From Ardenticatenaceae bacterium (lineage in GTDB: Bacteria; Chloroflexota; Anaerolineae; Promineifilales; Promineifilaceae): a stretch of DNA of 64,000 nt. A program made the translations under genes and the position numbers. Below are positions 1 through 9,439 of this stretch, piece after piece. The stretch is taken from the NCBI GenBank assembly GCA_020634565.1, contig JACKBN010000013.1, positions 1-64,000 on the forward strand, read 5' to 3'. The notes beneath the pieces were generated by a model. That model saw only the letters and a program-made list of their open reading frames with translations. It had not been told where the DNA came from and did no database searches. Position 1 is the first letter of the stretch. Each line of letters begins with the position of its first letter.

Positions 1-5
1 GCACA

Positions 6-1205
6 TTATTTTTGAATAAAAGGTAAAAATATCCCTTGCTCAAGGACTGTCACTGCAAACGCTTGTGTATCGGTACCCGCTGCACTTGTCGCTTCCACCA
101 CAATGTTATGGGAGCCTGTTTGGTTTTGTGCCGGTGTCCAAGAAATAACGCCTGTTCCAGCATCGATGGTCATGCCATTCGGCGCGGTGGTAAGGGTGTA
201 GGTAGGTGCTGGCACGCCAATAGCATCCACATCATAAGTATAAACTTCGTCTACAAAGCCCGTGACCGGCGCTGTGGTGGTGATTACCGGTGCAGAACAG
301 TCAGGCTGGATGGCCTCCAGGGCTGAAAACCAGACACCTGCCATTTTTTCATAGCCGCCGTCATTCGGGTGCAGCCAATCGTCAGGCAGGTAGGCTTCGT
401 CAAAATGCATGTCTCCATTTGGTGAATAATCCAGGGCATTGTACATATCTACCAGCACCAGCTTATCCCCACTGGTAATCCGGTTTTGAGCCATGGTTGC
501 TAACAGGCCATTGAAAGTAGATACTGCACCCTGTTGATAATTATCAAGATCGTTCCGATCCTGATCGATGATTTGGGCCAGAATTACAATCGCGTCTGTG
601 CTATAAGCATCAATAACATCCAGAATTCCTGCCACATCCGCCACATCGGCGGCGTAATTATCATCAGTGCGCTGGGCCACATCATTGGTGCCAATGTGCA
701 GCAAAATCACATCCGGTTGAGTCGCAGCGAGATAGCCAGGCACATTTGGAAGAAGCTGATCAGCAAGATAGCCGCCCCACCCCTCGTGATCATAATCAAA
801 AACATAACCGCTCTGGAAACCATGAACACGAGTCCCTACAAAATCAAAGCCATAATAAGTTGAGCTGTTAAGCAAATTATACAAATAGTAACGATAACCA
901 TAGTTAAAGTTATCATCATTAGGCACGGCTCCCGTACCCGTACCTTTCGTGATGGAGTTGCCCAAGGGCATGATATTGACGGTTTGACCACAGAACGTTG
1001 AGCTTAACTGAATAGAAGAACCGCCCTGAACCGTAACCGGGACTTTTTGTTCGGGGGAAGTAGAAACCGACTTGAGTGGAGCGGCCGTAACGGGCTGCAA
1101 TCCTAGAAACCAAACCAGTCCAACTAACGCAACCAGCCCAAAGAAGCGAGGACGTGGTAAAGAATTTATAGGGAAACGCCGCGAGTTTTCTATCTTATCC
1201 AACAT
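6..1205 (-). CDS. Secreted SGNH/GDSL hydrolase with Ig-like domain
   Basis: Secreted SGNH-type esterase of 399 residues, probably removing acyl groups from exported polysaccharide. An N-terminal hydrophobic segment (about 20-42, ending TAAP) is a signal peptide. The catalytic blocks are visible: LGNSIT (Ser84), GTND (Asn174) and DDWLHP (Asp276/His279). Residues about 305-390 form a He_PIG/cadherin-like immunoglobulin fold. The C-terminus IFLPFIQK resembles short tails on two other secreted proteins in this window. The start has AGGAG eight bases upstream. It is the last gene of the polysaccharide operon, 41 bases after the oxidoreductase gene. Substrate is inferred only from context. Confidence 0.85.
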   Translation of the reverse strand: MLDKIENSRRFPINSLPRPRFFGLVALVGLVWFLGLQPVTAAPLKSVSTSPEQKVPVTVQGGSSIQLSSTFCGQTVNIMPLGNSITKGTGTGAVPNDDNFNYGYRYYLYNLLNSSTYYGFDFVGTRVHGFQSGYVFDYDHEGWGGYLADQLLPNVPGYLAATQPDVILLHIGTNDVAQRTDDNYAADVADVAGILDVIDAYSTDAIVILAQIIDQDRNDLDNYQQGAVSTFNGLLATMAQNRITSGDKLVLVDMYNALDYSPNGDMHFDEAYLPDDWLHPNDGGYEKMAGVWFSALEAIQPDCSAPVITTTAPVTGFVDEVYTYDVDAIGVPAPTYTLTTAPNGMTIDAGTGVISWTPAQNQTGSHNIVVEATSAAGTDTQAFAVTVLEQGIFLPFIQK

Positions 1206-1246
1206 TGGTCACACTCCTGACTCAGACCAGTAGATGGCAATGAAGC

Positions 1247-2545
1247 CTAGGATAAACTTTTCGATGGTTCAAAATAAGCCAGCTGTTCAGCGTACAGCCG
1301 GTCAATCAGGCGGTTGGGCGGCACAATAACATCATCATAAGTGAGGACGGTGTCTTGGGCAACGGCGCGCCGCAGCTGGCAGCCTTCAGCTAAACCCAGC
1401 GGCAGCAGATTTTCTGCCTGAACCATCTCACTATTTTCCAGCAGGCCGTAGCTCAAAAAGCCGCCAAAACCATCTAACGTTTCACCCGCCTGCAAGGTAC
1501 GTTTGGCCGTGGTGATAACGTCGCAAACCGGGCCAGCCAATGGGGCTAAGGTGGCATCACCAAATAGAACAGCGCGGGCGGCGCTGAGCGGTGCGTCCAA
1601 ATGGCACAAATGATAGGGGGTGTAAAACACATAAAACGGCCCGTCGCCCATTTTATAGTAATTTAAATACTGCCTCTGCAAGGGATTGTCGTTAAAGCCA
1701 ATGACAAATATGCCACCGCCGGGCCGGGCACCAACAACATAATCAACCAGGCCGCCACCCAACATTTCCTCATGGGGAAACAGATCAATGGCGTCGTTTA
1801 CATCCTGGCAGTGAGGTCCGTACATGCCCCGCTGCCCGACACGAAAACCGGTACCGTTAGCCACCACAGCCATCTCCATAGAAATCTTGGTGCCATCGGC
1901 AAAGGAGGTGACCATTTGCGGTTTTTGCTTATATTTGGCGGCATACCCACGCTGCGTCTCCGGCGTGCGGTATGGATCATGCAATCCTTTCATGTTGCCA
2001 GCCAGCACCGGGCGACAGCCGATGGACTGCACGTAGCGAAACAGGTTCATAATCACGCCCGGCTGGTCCCCATCAGCACTGCTGTAAACCACGCCCTGCT
2101 TGTCGGCATACACTTTCAGGATAGGTCCGAGAGTGGCATCCAGTTCCGCATTCATGAGAATGACGTGCTTGCCGTGGGCAATGGCTTCTAGCACCACTTC
2201 AGCCCCGTACTCAATTGTGCCGGTCGCTTCAATGATGACATCGATGCCCGCTGCTTCACAAAGCAACATGGCATCTTCCGTGATGGCAGGCTGGCGGCGG
2301 TGAACAGCCTGTTCAAGTTCGGCCACGGTTTCGGCAACAACCATATCCAACACACCGGCCTGTTCATAAGCAAGACGGGCGGGCGGCAGGTGGCGATTGG
2401 CTACCGCAGCCAGGAACATACCGGGAACGGCCGTTACTATCTGCAACGCCATGCCCCGGCCCATGTAGCCTGCACCTACAATGCCTACACGAATTGGATT
2501 GTTTTCTGCCTGGCGTTTGGCCAGTGCTGTGTCTACAAGAATCAT
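1247..2545 (-). CDS. NAD(P)-dependent oxidoreductase, COG4091-like (homoserine dehydrogenase-like with SAF domain)
   Basis: A 432-residue dehydrogenase. The N-terminus has a Rossmann dinucleotide site (GIVGAGYMGRG, about residues 21-31). The middle contains the homoserine-dehydrogenase-like substrate region, and the last ~80 residues resemble a SAF domain, the COG4091 layout. Such proteins occur in nucleotide-sugar and surface-polysaccharide clusters. Here it follows CDP-glucose dehydratase and an RmlC-like epimerase, so it may reduce or rearrange a keto-sugar intermediate; that is inference. No clear ribosome binding site precedes the ATG. An alternative role in amino-acid metabolism cannot be excluded. 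Confidence 0.75.
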   Translation of the reverse strand: MILVDTALAKRQAENNPIRVGIVGAGYMGRGMALQIVTAVPGMFLAAVANRHLPPARLAYEQAGVLDMVVAETVAELEQAVHRRQPAITEDAMLLCEAAGIDVIIEATGTIEYGAEVVLEAIAHGKHVILMNAELDATLGPILKVYADKQGVVYSSADGDQPGVIMNLFRYVQSIGCRPVLAGNMKGLHDPYRTPETQRGYAAKYKQKPQMVTSFADGTKISMEMAVVANGTGFRVGQRGMYGPHCQDVNDAIDLFPHEEMLGGGLVDYVVGARPGGGIFVIGFNDNPLQRQYLNYYKMGDGPFYVFYTPYHLCHLDAPLSAARAVLFGDATLAPLAGPVCDVITTAKRTLQAGETLDGFGGFLSYGLLENSEMVQAENLLPLGLAEGCQLRRAVAQDTVLTYDDVIVPPNRLIDRLYAEQLAYFEPSKSLS

Positions 2546-2594
2546 AAGTCTTAATCAGAGTTAGTGTGTTCGAAAGTTACCAAATGGACTGCGT

Positions 2595-3842
2595 CTATCT
2601 CCTACCGAAGAACACCACCGGACCCTTCGCTGGCAGCGAATCGGTCCAACAACCTTGAAAGGGCAACCATATCTGGCCATCAGGAACGGCCGTTACCCGC
2701 CCCACATCAGGAAAAAACTGAACCAGCCGCTCGGCGCTGCGGCGACCAATGGTAAGCAATTGATTTTCGCTTGTTTCATAAAACGTCTGGCCCGCCTGGC
2801 AGCCTGATGCGAGATATTGTTGGTGAGAAAGCGCCAGGAGCCGGGGTGTATCCAAAGCCATCGCTTCAAAAAAAGTCTGCCCACCCCATTGAGCCAAAAA
2901 ATCCCCATCGCCCACGTTCCAGATGCCGTGGGCACCGTAGCAATAGCTCTGACTGCCTGCCAGCATGCTTACCCAATACGCATACAGTTGGTCGGCCGGG
3001 CCAAACCCACCCAAGATACCTTCATACCACGGCTCCAAATTGATGAATGGTTTATCAGCGGCCAACGGCCGTTGCCAAAGCTGCGCCCGCATTGTTTCAC
3101 TGTGGCCGGTTTGGGTCGTGATTGCCGCTAACAGTTGGGGATTGTCTACTACCGTCTCGCTGGTTTCTTGAGGGAGCGTGTGAATAATGAACGGCCGTTC
3201 CGTAAGCTGTCTCACCTCTGCCAAAACCTGGCTCCATAACTGGCGCCGCTCGCTTTGCTTTTGTTCTGCAAACGGCCGTTTTGCCCTCTGCATCCCCCGA
3301 ATAAGAAGGTCTTGCAGACGATATGGTAGCTTGCCCACCCACTCGCGCAGCTGGTTAACGGGAAAATCGGCCGTGGTTTTGTCTGGTAACAGGTGAGCGG
3401 CTTCGCCAGACAACCATAAATTACTCTCACCGGTCAGGCAGTAGATCACGTCCAGGTCATCCAACGTGGCAATGATTCTGTGCCACCAGCCTAACATGCC
3501 GTCTAGCCCTAGCCACTCAATCTGATGGCCCCAGGCGCCATACACAATTACGCGCAGACCTTGTTGATTCAAATACTGGATTCTCTGGCGGGCAAAAGCC
3601 AGGTACTGATCATTAAACATCCCTGTCAGCGTCCAGGCTGGACCAACCGGGCTAGAGGCACTATCGTGTTCCGGACCAACTTCTGGGGGAATGCCGACGA
3701 CCAGCTGAACGGCCGTAAATCCTTGCTTCACCCGCCTTTCGACCAAAGCCTGAAATGCCTCATCAGGCAGCCGCTGAGTGAGAGCAAACCACCAAGTATC
3801 GGCCAACATGCCAGTCAGCACATCATCAGGAAGTGCGAACAT
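2595..3842 (-). CDS. DUF4038 (apiosidase-like) glycoside hydrolase, no signal peptide
   Basis: A 415-residue TIM-barrel glycosidase of the DUF4038/apiosidase-like group, homologous to the lipoprotein glycosidase at 6978-8729. Shared features are ADTWW near the start, GFTAVQLVVG, the aromatic-rich GAWGHQIEW, an INLEPWYEG segment with a likely catalytic Glu, and YGAHGIWN. The frame stays open upstream to 4058, but that stretch lies over the rfbC-like gene; MFALPDD at 3842 is the likely start, overlapping the previous gene by 17 bases. No signal peptide is seen, so it may act in the cytoplasm on intermediates of the polymer made by this operon. Specificity is unknown. Confidence 0.75.
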   Translation of the reverse strand: MFALPDDVLTGMLADTWWFALTQRLPDEAFQALVERRVKQGFTAVQLVVGIPPEVGPEHDSASSPVGPAWTLTGMFNDQYLAFARQRIQYLNQQGLRVIVYGAWGHQIEWLGLDGMLGWWHRIIATLDDLDVIYCLTGESNLWLSGEAAHLLPDKTTADFPVNQLREWVGKLPYRLQDLLIRGMQRAKRPFAEQKQSERRQLWSQVLAEVRQLTERPFIIHTLPQETSETVVDNPQLLAAITTQTGHSETMRAQLWQRPLAADKPFINLEPWYEGILGGFGPADQLYAYWVSMLAGSQSYCYGAHGIWNVGDGDFLAQWGGQTFFEAMALDTPRLLALSHQQYLASGCQAGQTFYETSENQLLTIGRRSAERLVQFFPDVGRVTAVPDGQIWLPFQGCWTDSLPAKGPVVFFGRR

Positions 3843-4401
3843 TGGGGATACGGCCGTTGGGATTTGGTTCTGGCACAAAATCGGGCCAGGCTCTGTCCTT
3901 GTCTGACAAAACCAGCTCTGGTCCATCCGGCCACTCAATCTGGAAAGCCGGATCGTTCCAGCGCATGCCCCGCTCATATTCTGGCGCGTAAAATTGGGCC
4001 ACCAAGTAAAAAACTTCCGTCTTATCAGCGATGGTCTGGTAACCGTGGGCAAATCCACCAGGAATGTAAACCATCTTGCGGTTTTCGGCCGTTATCTCCG
4101 TGGCCAGCCACTCCATGTAGGTGGGCGATTGCGGACGCAAATCAATGATCACATCGTAAATACCGCCCTGCGTACAGCGCACCAGCTTCACTTCCTTATG
4201 CGGTGCAATCTGGTAATGCATGCCCCGCAGCGTGCCTTTTTGCGGGCTGAAGGTAATGTTTGCCTGCACAAAGTCTGTGGTGAGATCCACATGATCAAAT
4301 TCATTACGGCAAATCACCCTGGCAAAAAAGCCCCGATTATCATGAATCGGATCTGGTTCTACGATATAGGCACCCTGAAGTTTGGTTTCTGTAAAAATCA
4401 T
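3826..4401 (-). CDS. rfbC: RmlC-like NDP-4-keto-6-deoxysugar 3,5-epimerase
   Basis: A 191-residue cupin enzyme of the dTDP-4-dehydrorhamnose 3,5-epimerase family, which epimerises C3 and C5 of a 4-keto-6-deoxy nucleotide sugar. Hallmarks are NRGFFARV, the catalytic histidine in LRGMHYQ (His62), DVIIDLR, PGGFAHGYQT and the PEYERGMRWNDP segment. Its ATG overlaps the TGA of the CDP-glucose dehydratase gene (ATGA), so it is translationally coupled. Because the neighbours make CDP-4-keto-6-deoxyglucose, its substrate may be a CDP- rather than a dTDP-sugar; this is inference. Confidence 0.88.
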   Translation of the reverse strand: MIFTETKLQGAYIVEPDPIHDNRGFFARVICRNEFDHVDLTTDFVQANITFSPQKGTLRGMHYQIAPHKEVKLVRCTQGGIYDVIIDLRPQSPTYMEWLATEITAENRKMVYIPGGFAHGYQTIADKTEVFYLVAQFYAPEYERGMRWNDPAFQIEWPDGPELVLSDKDRAWPDFVPEPNPNGRIPNVRTS

Positions 4402-5486
4402 GGCTTTGCTATCGCTTCAAAACATTCAATCTGTTTAATCGTCATCGCTCGCATATTTTCTTGGCGCTGGTATGCCTGAAACCAGTCAACAATCCAGTCC
4501 AGCGTCTGGGCCAGGTTGAGCCGGGGCTGCCACCCCAGCCGATTGTGTGCTTTGGAGCAGTCCAGCTTAAGGAAGGTGTTTTCGTGAGGCTGTTCGGCAG
4601 CGTCAAGTTGCCAACTGGCGCCTTCGGCCCACACCCTTGTCACATAATCCACAATCCAAGAGACAGGTTTAACATCCGCATCGTTGGGGCCAAAGTTCCA
4701 AGCCTCGGCAAACTGAGGGCCTGCCTGCCAGAGATGTTCCGCCAGCAACAGGTATCCATTCAATGGCTCCAGCACATGCTGCCAGGGGCGTGTAGCCCGC
4801 GGATTGCGAATGATCACGGGACGGCCGTTCATCACCGCACGCATAATATCTGGCACCAGTCGGTCCATCGCCCAGTCACCACCGCCAATCACATTGCCCG
4901 CCCGCGTACTGGCCAGAGCCACGCCGTGGTCGCCATACCGCTCCGGCGGAAAATAGGCGTTACGATAGGTGGCAATCATCAATTCAGCCGCCGCTTTGCT
5001 GGCCGAGTAAGGGTCGTGCCCACCCAGAGCATCTACTTCACGGTAGCCCCAATGCCACTCTTTGTTTTCGTAACATTTGTCGCTGGTGATGCTCACCACC
5101 ACGCGCACGCTGCTGGTGTGGCGGACAGCCTCAAGCAGATGAGCTGTGCCCAAGACATTGGTAGAGATGGTCTCGATAGGCTGCTCGTAGGAGTAACGCA
5201 CCAGCGGCTGAGCAGCCAGGTGGAACACAATCTCTGGCTCATGCTCAACCATCACCTGCTGCAAATGCTCCAGGTCACGCACGTCACCAATAACGGAGTG
5301 CATTCCCTCGGCCAGGTGAGCCATTTCATACAGACTAGGCGAAGTGGGCGGCGTCTGGGCGTAACCGACCAAATCGGCCCCCAGATGCTGCAACCAAAGC
5401 GAGAGCCAACCGCCTTTAAAGCCAGTGTGTCCAGTAATAAAAACCTTTTTGCCTTGCCAAAATGAGTGCCGATCTATCATGTCCAT
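4398..5486 (-). CDS. rfbG: CDP-glucose 4,6-dehydratase
   Basis: Short-chain dehydrogenase/reductase enzyme (362 residues from this start) that converts CDP-glucose to CDP-4-keto-6-deoxyglucose. It shows the glycine-rich TGHTGFKGGW typical of RfbG, AAQPLVRYSY, SITSDKCY and the YSASK catalytic motif, and full family length. Three ATGs are possible: 5516, 5486 and 5480. I chose 5486 (MDMIDR) because GGA lies six bases upstream and overlap with rfbF is short; 5480 would give an ATGA overlap. It is coupled to the cytidylyltransferase before it and the epimerase after it. Confidence 0.9.
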   Translation of the reverse strand: MDMIDRHSFWQGKKVFITGHTGFKGGWLSLWLQHLGADLVGYAQTPPTSPSLYEMAHLAEGMHSVIGDVRDLEHLQQVMVEHEPEIVFHLAAQPLVRYSYEQPIETISTNVLGTAHLLEAVRHTSSVRVVVSITSDKCYENKEWHWGYREVDALGGHDPYSASKAAAELMIATYRNAYFPPERYGDHGVALASTRAGNVIGGGDWAMDRLVPDIMRAVMNGRPVIIRNPRATRPWQHVLEPLNGYLLLAEHLWQAGPQFAEAWNFGPNDADVKPVSWIVDYVTRVWAEGASWQLDAAEQPHENTFLKLDCSKAHNRLGWQPRLNLAQTLDWIVDWFQAYQRQENMRAMTIKQIECFEAIAKP

Positions 5487-6253
5487 ATTTTCCAGGGGGG
5501 GCAGTCTGAATTCCACAGTTGTTCCAAATATTTTTTATCGCGCAGGGTGTCCATAGGCTGCCAAAAACCATCGTGACGGTAGGCGCGCAATTGGCCGTCG
5601 TGTGCCAGGCGCTGCATCGGTTCTTGTTCCCAAACAGTCGACTCGCCATCAATATAGTCAATTACGCGAGGCTCCAACACAAAAAAACCGCCGTTGACCC
5701 AGGCGCCATCATCGGCTACTTTTTCACGAAAATGCGTAATGTGGGTTTGCTCTTTTTCAAGCCTGAATGTACCAAAGCGACCAGGAGGCTGAACGGCCGT
5801 TAACGTCGCCAGCCCGCCCTCTGAATGATGAAAAGCGATCAACTCCGTCAGGTTTACATTGCTCACACCGTCGCCATAAGTAAGAAAAAACGTTTCATCG
5901 GCAAGATACTGGTGCACCTTCTTCAAGCGCCCGGCGGTCATCGTTTCCAGTCCGGTATCGACGAGCGTCACGCGCCATGGCTCGGCGCTGTTTTGATGTA
6001 CCTGCATCGAATTATTGGTCATGTCAAAGGTTACATCAGATTGGTGCAGAAAGTAGTTGGCAAAATACTCCTTGATGACGTATCCCTTGTAGCCGCAACA
6101 GATGATGAAGTCATTGATATTATGCGCCGAAAAAATCTTCATGATGTGCCACAAAATTGGCTTGTTACCAATTTCGACCATCGGTTTCGGCCGTACACCT
6201 GTTTCTTCGCTAATGCGCGTGCCATAGCCGCCCGCCAAGATGACTGCTTTCAT
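5477..6253 (-). CDS. rfbF: Glucose-1-phosphate cytidylyltransferase
   Basis: A 258-residue nucleotidyltransferase making CDP-glucose from CTP and glucose 1-phosphate, the first step of CDP-deoxysugar synthesis. The N-terminal LAGGYGTRISEET followed by RPKPMVEIGNKPILWHIM is diagnostic of RfbF, as is ICCGYKGYVIKEYF. LTYGDGVSNVN carries the metal-binding Asp. The start overlaps the acyltransferase stop by ATGA, and the downstream dehydratase uses the product. No aminotransferase or ddhC-type E1 gene is present, so the end product is not abequose, paratose or tyvelose by the standard route. Confidence 0.92.
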   Translation of the reverse strand: MKAVILAGGYGTRISEETGVRPKPMVEIGNKPILWHIMKIFSAHNINDFIICCGYKGYVIKEYFANYFLHQSDVTFDMTNNSMQVHQNSAEPWRVTLVDTGLETMTAGRLKKVHQYLADETFFLTYGDGVSNVNLTELIAFHHSEGGLATLTAVQPPGRFGTFRLEKEQTHITHFREKVADDGAWVNGGFFVLEPRVIDYIDGESTVWEQEPMQRLAHDGQLRAYRHDGFWQPMDTLRDKKYLEQLWNSDCPPWKIWT

Positions 6254-6975
6254 GTTGTCTTTGCCTTTGCGTTTTGATGGGTCTCCACGAACTCGCTTCC
6301 GTCCAAGTCTAGAGCGTCGCGTCTTTTTACAACTTTGGCTGGCGCACCGACGGCGACCGTATTGGCCGGAATATCTTGCGTGACAATCGATCCAGCGCCA
6401 ATGACAGCACCCTGGCCAATATGCACATTGTCTAGCACAGTCACGCCAGCCCCAAGCCAGACATCATCCTCAATGACGATGTCGCCCCGGCTCTCCAGCG
6501 GCTGCGTCCGCACGGGTTCATCCGACGCTGTGCCGTGGTTGTAGGGGTAAAATAGACAGTTGGGCGCAATTTCTACCCGACGGCCAATCTTGATCGATCC
6601 TTTGTACGCAGAAAGCTGGCAGCGAGGCTGAATGTGCGTTTCTGCGCCAATTTGTATCATACCGCCGTCACCCGTCTCGATGATTGTTTCGCCATAAAGG
6701 TGCACACCAGCTTCCAAAATCACCGTCCCGCCCTGCGGACTTTGGAAGATGGTCACCCGATCACCAATAAAGGCACCTCGGTGAGTTTGCAGCTGGGGAT
6801 GGTGCACAATGGCCTCTGGCGAAATGAAGCCCTGAGGATTCATACGCGAGAGGTAAACACGGCCTTTGTAAGGCGGTGTGCCCCACGTGGCCAGCCGCGT
6901 CGCCAAGCGTCCCATCCACCCCAGACCAGCCAGACGCATCCAAAAACGAGACCAATACCGCTTTATTTTCTTCAT
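6250..6975 (-). CDS. Hexapeptide-repeat (left-handed beta-helix) acyltransferase
   Basis: A 241-residue acyltransferase of the LbH superfamily, probably transferring an acetyl group to a sugar during surface polysaccharide assembly. Hexapeptide turns are visible through residues 55-215 (for example IVIEDDVWLGAGVTVLDN and IGQGAVIGAGS), followed by the usual closing AVGAPAKVVKRR. PYNHG carries the likely catalytic His. The N-terminal 40 residues are basic and may help membrane association. It starts three bases after the glycosidase gene and overlaps rfbF by ATGA. Confidence 0.85.
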   Translation of the reverse strand: MKKIKRYWSRFWMRLAGLGWMGRLATRLATWGTPPYKGRVYLSRMNPQGFISPEAIVHHPQLQTHRGAFIGDRVTIFQSPQGGTVILEAGVHLYGETIIETGDGGMIQIGAETHIQPRCQLSAYKGSIKIGRRVEIAPNCLFYPYNHGTASDEPVRTQPLESRGDIVIEDDVWLGAGVTVLDNVHIGQGAVIGAGSIVTQDIPANTVAVGAPAKVVKRRDALDLDGSEFVETHQNAKAKTT

Positions 6976-6977
6976 AC

Positions 6978-8729
6978 TTACTCTTCTAGCCAGATGTGTA
7001 ACAATGCGTCGCCGGTAAAGGGAGAGGTAAGCTGATACGCTTGCCCACCGGCGATAGATTCACCAGCCACGGTCTCGCCTGTTGCCGGATCAAACCAGCT
7101 GGTGGAAAAAGTACCGTTTACCTGACTAAGATCAATGGAAACGGCCGTTTCCACCAACCATCTTTTGCCCCACCACAAACGGGCTGATTTCGTCTCCAGC
7201 GACAAATCCGGCAGGTAAATCAAGTACCGTTCGCCCGGCGTAGCCAAAACATAACCGTCACTGGCAACACCTGTGGCGGGTTCTAGTTTCCACCAGGGAA
7301 GCGGTGCAAAAAAGTCTACAATCCGCTGCATGTCACCGCTAGAGGGGGCATCAAGTATCTCGTACCAGCGGGGCGGCTCATACCGCTCATCATCGCAGCA
7401 GCCATCGTTCCAATTCCAAATGCCGTTGACGCCGTAAGTGTAACCGGCTGCTCCACTCATGTAAGTGGTCCACGCTTCCAGCCGCACCCGTTCACGATCC
7501 CAGATGCTGATGCCATCGTAACCTGACTCAGAATTAACAGCAGCTGTGGGTGGTGTACGGCCGTAATCCGTCAGCATCGTTTCCCGTACAGCGGCAGTGT
7601 CCCAGGTTTGGTGCAGGTGAAAATCTAGCCAACTTTCGCCCCAGAAATGTTCTGCACTGCTAAAGGAAGGATTTGGATCGTTGGGTGTCGGGTGAACAGT
7701 CATCAGATGATTGGTGGTGTTTTGTGTCTCAATGAACTCGCCTAAAGCACGGATATCATTTAAATCCTGCTCAAATCCATACTCGCCTGTAACGATCCAG
7801 ATAAGGTTGTAAGCCTGAGTGCGGGCAATGAGATACTGCCAATATTGTTGCAATTGCTCCGCAGTCATCGTGCCAACGCCGAGCTGCCATTGGCCAATCA
7901 CTACTGGCACCATACCCTGCTCTAGAATAGCCTGCAGGCGCTGGTCCAACCAGTGGAAATGCGCCGGGTTAATCGTAGAGAACTGGTTCAGAAAGGTTGA
8001 CCCGCCCTCATTCACTCTTTCCGGTTCCGTGGGAAAGCCAGCCACTAACTGAATAACGGTAAAGCCTTTGGCCTGCCGATCTGCCAGGTAAGTGGGAAAC
8101 TCAGCACTTGTTGGCCCTTCAACCGCAGGCTGGGGCACAAAAGACATGGGAAGCAGGTTTGCCCGCCAGGCTGTATCACCCATCCAGAAGAACGGGGTGC
8201 CATCAGCGTAGGTAAGGTAACGGCCGTTTTCACTCAGCTTCAAAAAGCCACGGTAGTTAGGGTTTTGGGCCAGCTTGTTCGCAGTCGGTGGTGTGGCCAG
8301 GAAACTGCCAGTCTGCGCCAATAACAAATCTTGCCCATCGGCCGCTTCCAAAGTGTAGGTCCATTCACCCGGCACCACGGGTGCAAAACGCACACGCCAA
8401 ATGTCTCCGCCGTCCCAGAACCCATTGACCGGATAGATACGGCCGTCTGGCCCGACAAATTCCGCACGGACCGTGATCTCCTGGTACCGTTGTTCATCCG
8501 TATACGCCCCCGTAAGCAGGAGTGCCTTCTCAAACATTCCCCACTGCATCACTTCAGGCAATGGTTCAGATGTTTGGGCAGGTGTGGCGCTTGCGATTGG
8601 CAATTCAGATAAAGTCCCGGTTGGCGGAAGTGGATCAGATGGAGCTTCGTTACAGGAGGGAGCAAACAAAGTCATGAAGGCAATCAGAACAAGGATGGCA
8701 ACCAACAAATGTGAAATCTGCTTTGGCAT
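6978..8729 (-). CDS. Secreted DUF5060/DUF4038 glycosidase, probable lipoprotein
   Basis: A 583-residue exported glycosidase. The signal peptide ends FAPSC-N, a weak lipobox suggesting a lipoprotein. Residues about 50-150 form a DUF5060 beta-sandwich (QWGMFEKALLL, WDGGDIWRVRFAP, PGEWTYTLEA). Residues 155-490 form the DUF4038 apiosidase-like barrel (GTPFFWMGDTAWR, GFTVIQLVAGFP, VTGEYG, NSESGYDG). A beta-rich C-terminal domain resembles the collagen-binding-like domain that often follows it. The ATG forms a TGATG overlap with the deacetylase stop. A TTG at 8747 is possible but gives a poorer signal peptide. The target may be the cell's own or a neighbour's polymer. Confidence 0.85.
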   Translation of the reverse strand: MPKQISHLLVAILVLIAFMTLFAPSCNEAPSDPLPPTGTLSELPIASATPAQTSEPLPEVMQWGMFEKALLLTGAYTDEQRYQEITVRAEFVGPDGRIYPVNGFWDGGDIWRVRFAPVVPGEWTYTLEAADGQDLLLAQTGSFLATPPTANKLAQNPNYRGFLKLSENGRYLTYADGTPFFWMGDTAWRANLLPMSFVPQPAVEGPTSAEFPTYLADRQAKGFTVIQLVAGFPTEPERVNEGGSTFLNQFSTINPAHFHWLDQRLQAILEQGMVPVVIGQWQLGVGTMTAEQLQQYWQYLIARTQAYNLIWIVTGEYGFEQDLNDIRALGEFIETQNTTNHLMTVHPTPNDPNPSFSSAEHFWGESWLDFHLHQTWDTAAVRETMLTDYGRTPPTAAVNSESGYDGISIWDRERVRLEAWTTYMSGAAGYTYGVNGIWNWNDGCCDDERYEPPRWYEILDAPSSGDMQRIVDFFAPLPWWKLEPATGVASDGYVLATPGERYLIYLPDLSLETKSARLWWGKRWLVETAVSIDLSQVNGTFSTSWFDPATGETVAGESIAGGQAYQLTSPFTGDALLHIWLEE

Positions 8730-9439
8730 CAAGCCTGTCTCTGCCAATTTTTGTAAACGGGACGGCCGTTTTTCAGCAGTGTAGGCAAGGTAACAAAGCG
8801 ATATTGTTGTGACAAAGTATCCAGAACGATTTTCAAAGCCTCAAGCATTGGCTGACGATCATATTGAGGTTCCGTCATCCGGCTGCGGTAAATTGCATCA
8901 TGCAGTAACACAATGCTGCCCGACTTAATTTGCTGAATCAATCTGTCGGCCATCTCACCTGGCGTCTGAGCAACCCAATCTTGGGCTTCAACACTCCATC
9001 CAACAACTTTATAGCGCAGGAAAAACAGTGCCAGGCGCGATTTCATGTTTTGATGGCCATATGGCGGACGAAATAACCGAAGCCCGTTTAAGTTTAAAAC
9101 TTGTTCACATTGCCGAACTTCAACTTTCCACTCTGCAAGGCTCCGCAGCTCCACAAAAGAAGGATGGCTCCACGAATGATTGCCAATGGCATGCCCCTGA
9201 TTGATGACCTGCTGTACAACTTCTGGATATTTTTCAGCCTCTTTACCCACCATAAAAAAGGTTGCCTTTGCCTCGTACTGGGCGAGCAAGTCAAGCAGTA
9301 GCGGCGTAAATTGAGGATGAGGTCCGTCATCAAACGTCAGGGCAACCAGTGGTTCTCCAGTGCGCACCTGGGTAATCGTATCAATAACCTGAGAGATGGA
9401 TCGTTTACGAATGTATCTGAGAGCGGCTTTGGTTTTCAT
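8729..9439 (-). CDS. Polysaccharide deacetylase (NodB domain)
   Basis: A 236-residue carbohydrate esterase family 4 protein that removes N- or O-acetyl groups using a divalent metal. The five-motif NodB fold is visible: LTFDDGPH, NHSWSHPSF (metal-binding His pair), RPPYGHQN, GWSVEAQDW and IVLLHDA. No signal peptide is obvious; the N-terminus is basic (MKTKAALRYIRKRS). Its stop is shared with the start of the DUF4038 lipoprotein gene and it overlaps the upstream glycosyltransferase by 35 bases. Confidence 0.9.
   Translation of the reverse strand: MKTKAALRYIRKRSISQVIDTITQVRTGEPLVALTFDDGPHPQFTPLLLDLLAQYEAKATFFMVGKEAEKYPEVVQQVINQGHAIGNHSWSHPSFVELRSLAEWKVEVRQCEQVLNLNGLRLFRPPYGHQNMKSRLALFFLRYKVVGWSVEAQDWVAQTPGEMADRLIQQIKSGSIVLLHDAIYRSRMTEPQYDRQPMLEALKIVLDTLSQQYRFVTLPTLLKNGRPVYKNWQRQA

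Noticed and set aside
3843..4058. N-terminal extension of the first DUF4038 protein
   Set aside because: It overlies the well-supported rfbC-like gene in another frame and has no homology to the second DUF4038 protein.
4461..5465. Plus-strand open frame antisense to rfbG
   Set aside because: Covers a well-supported dehydratase; no independent evidence.
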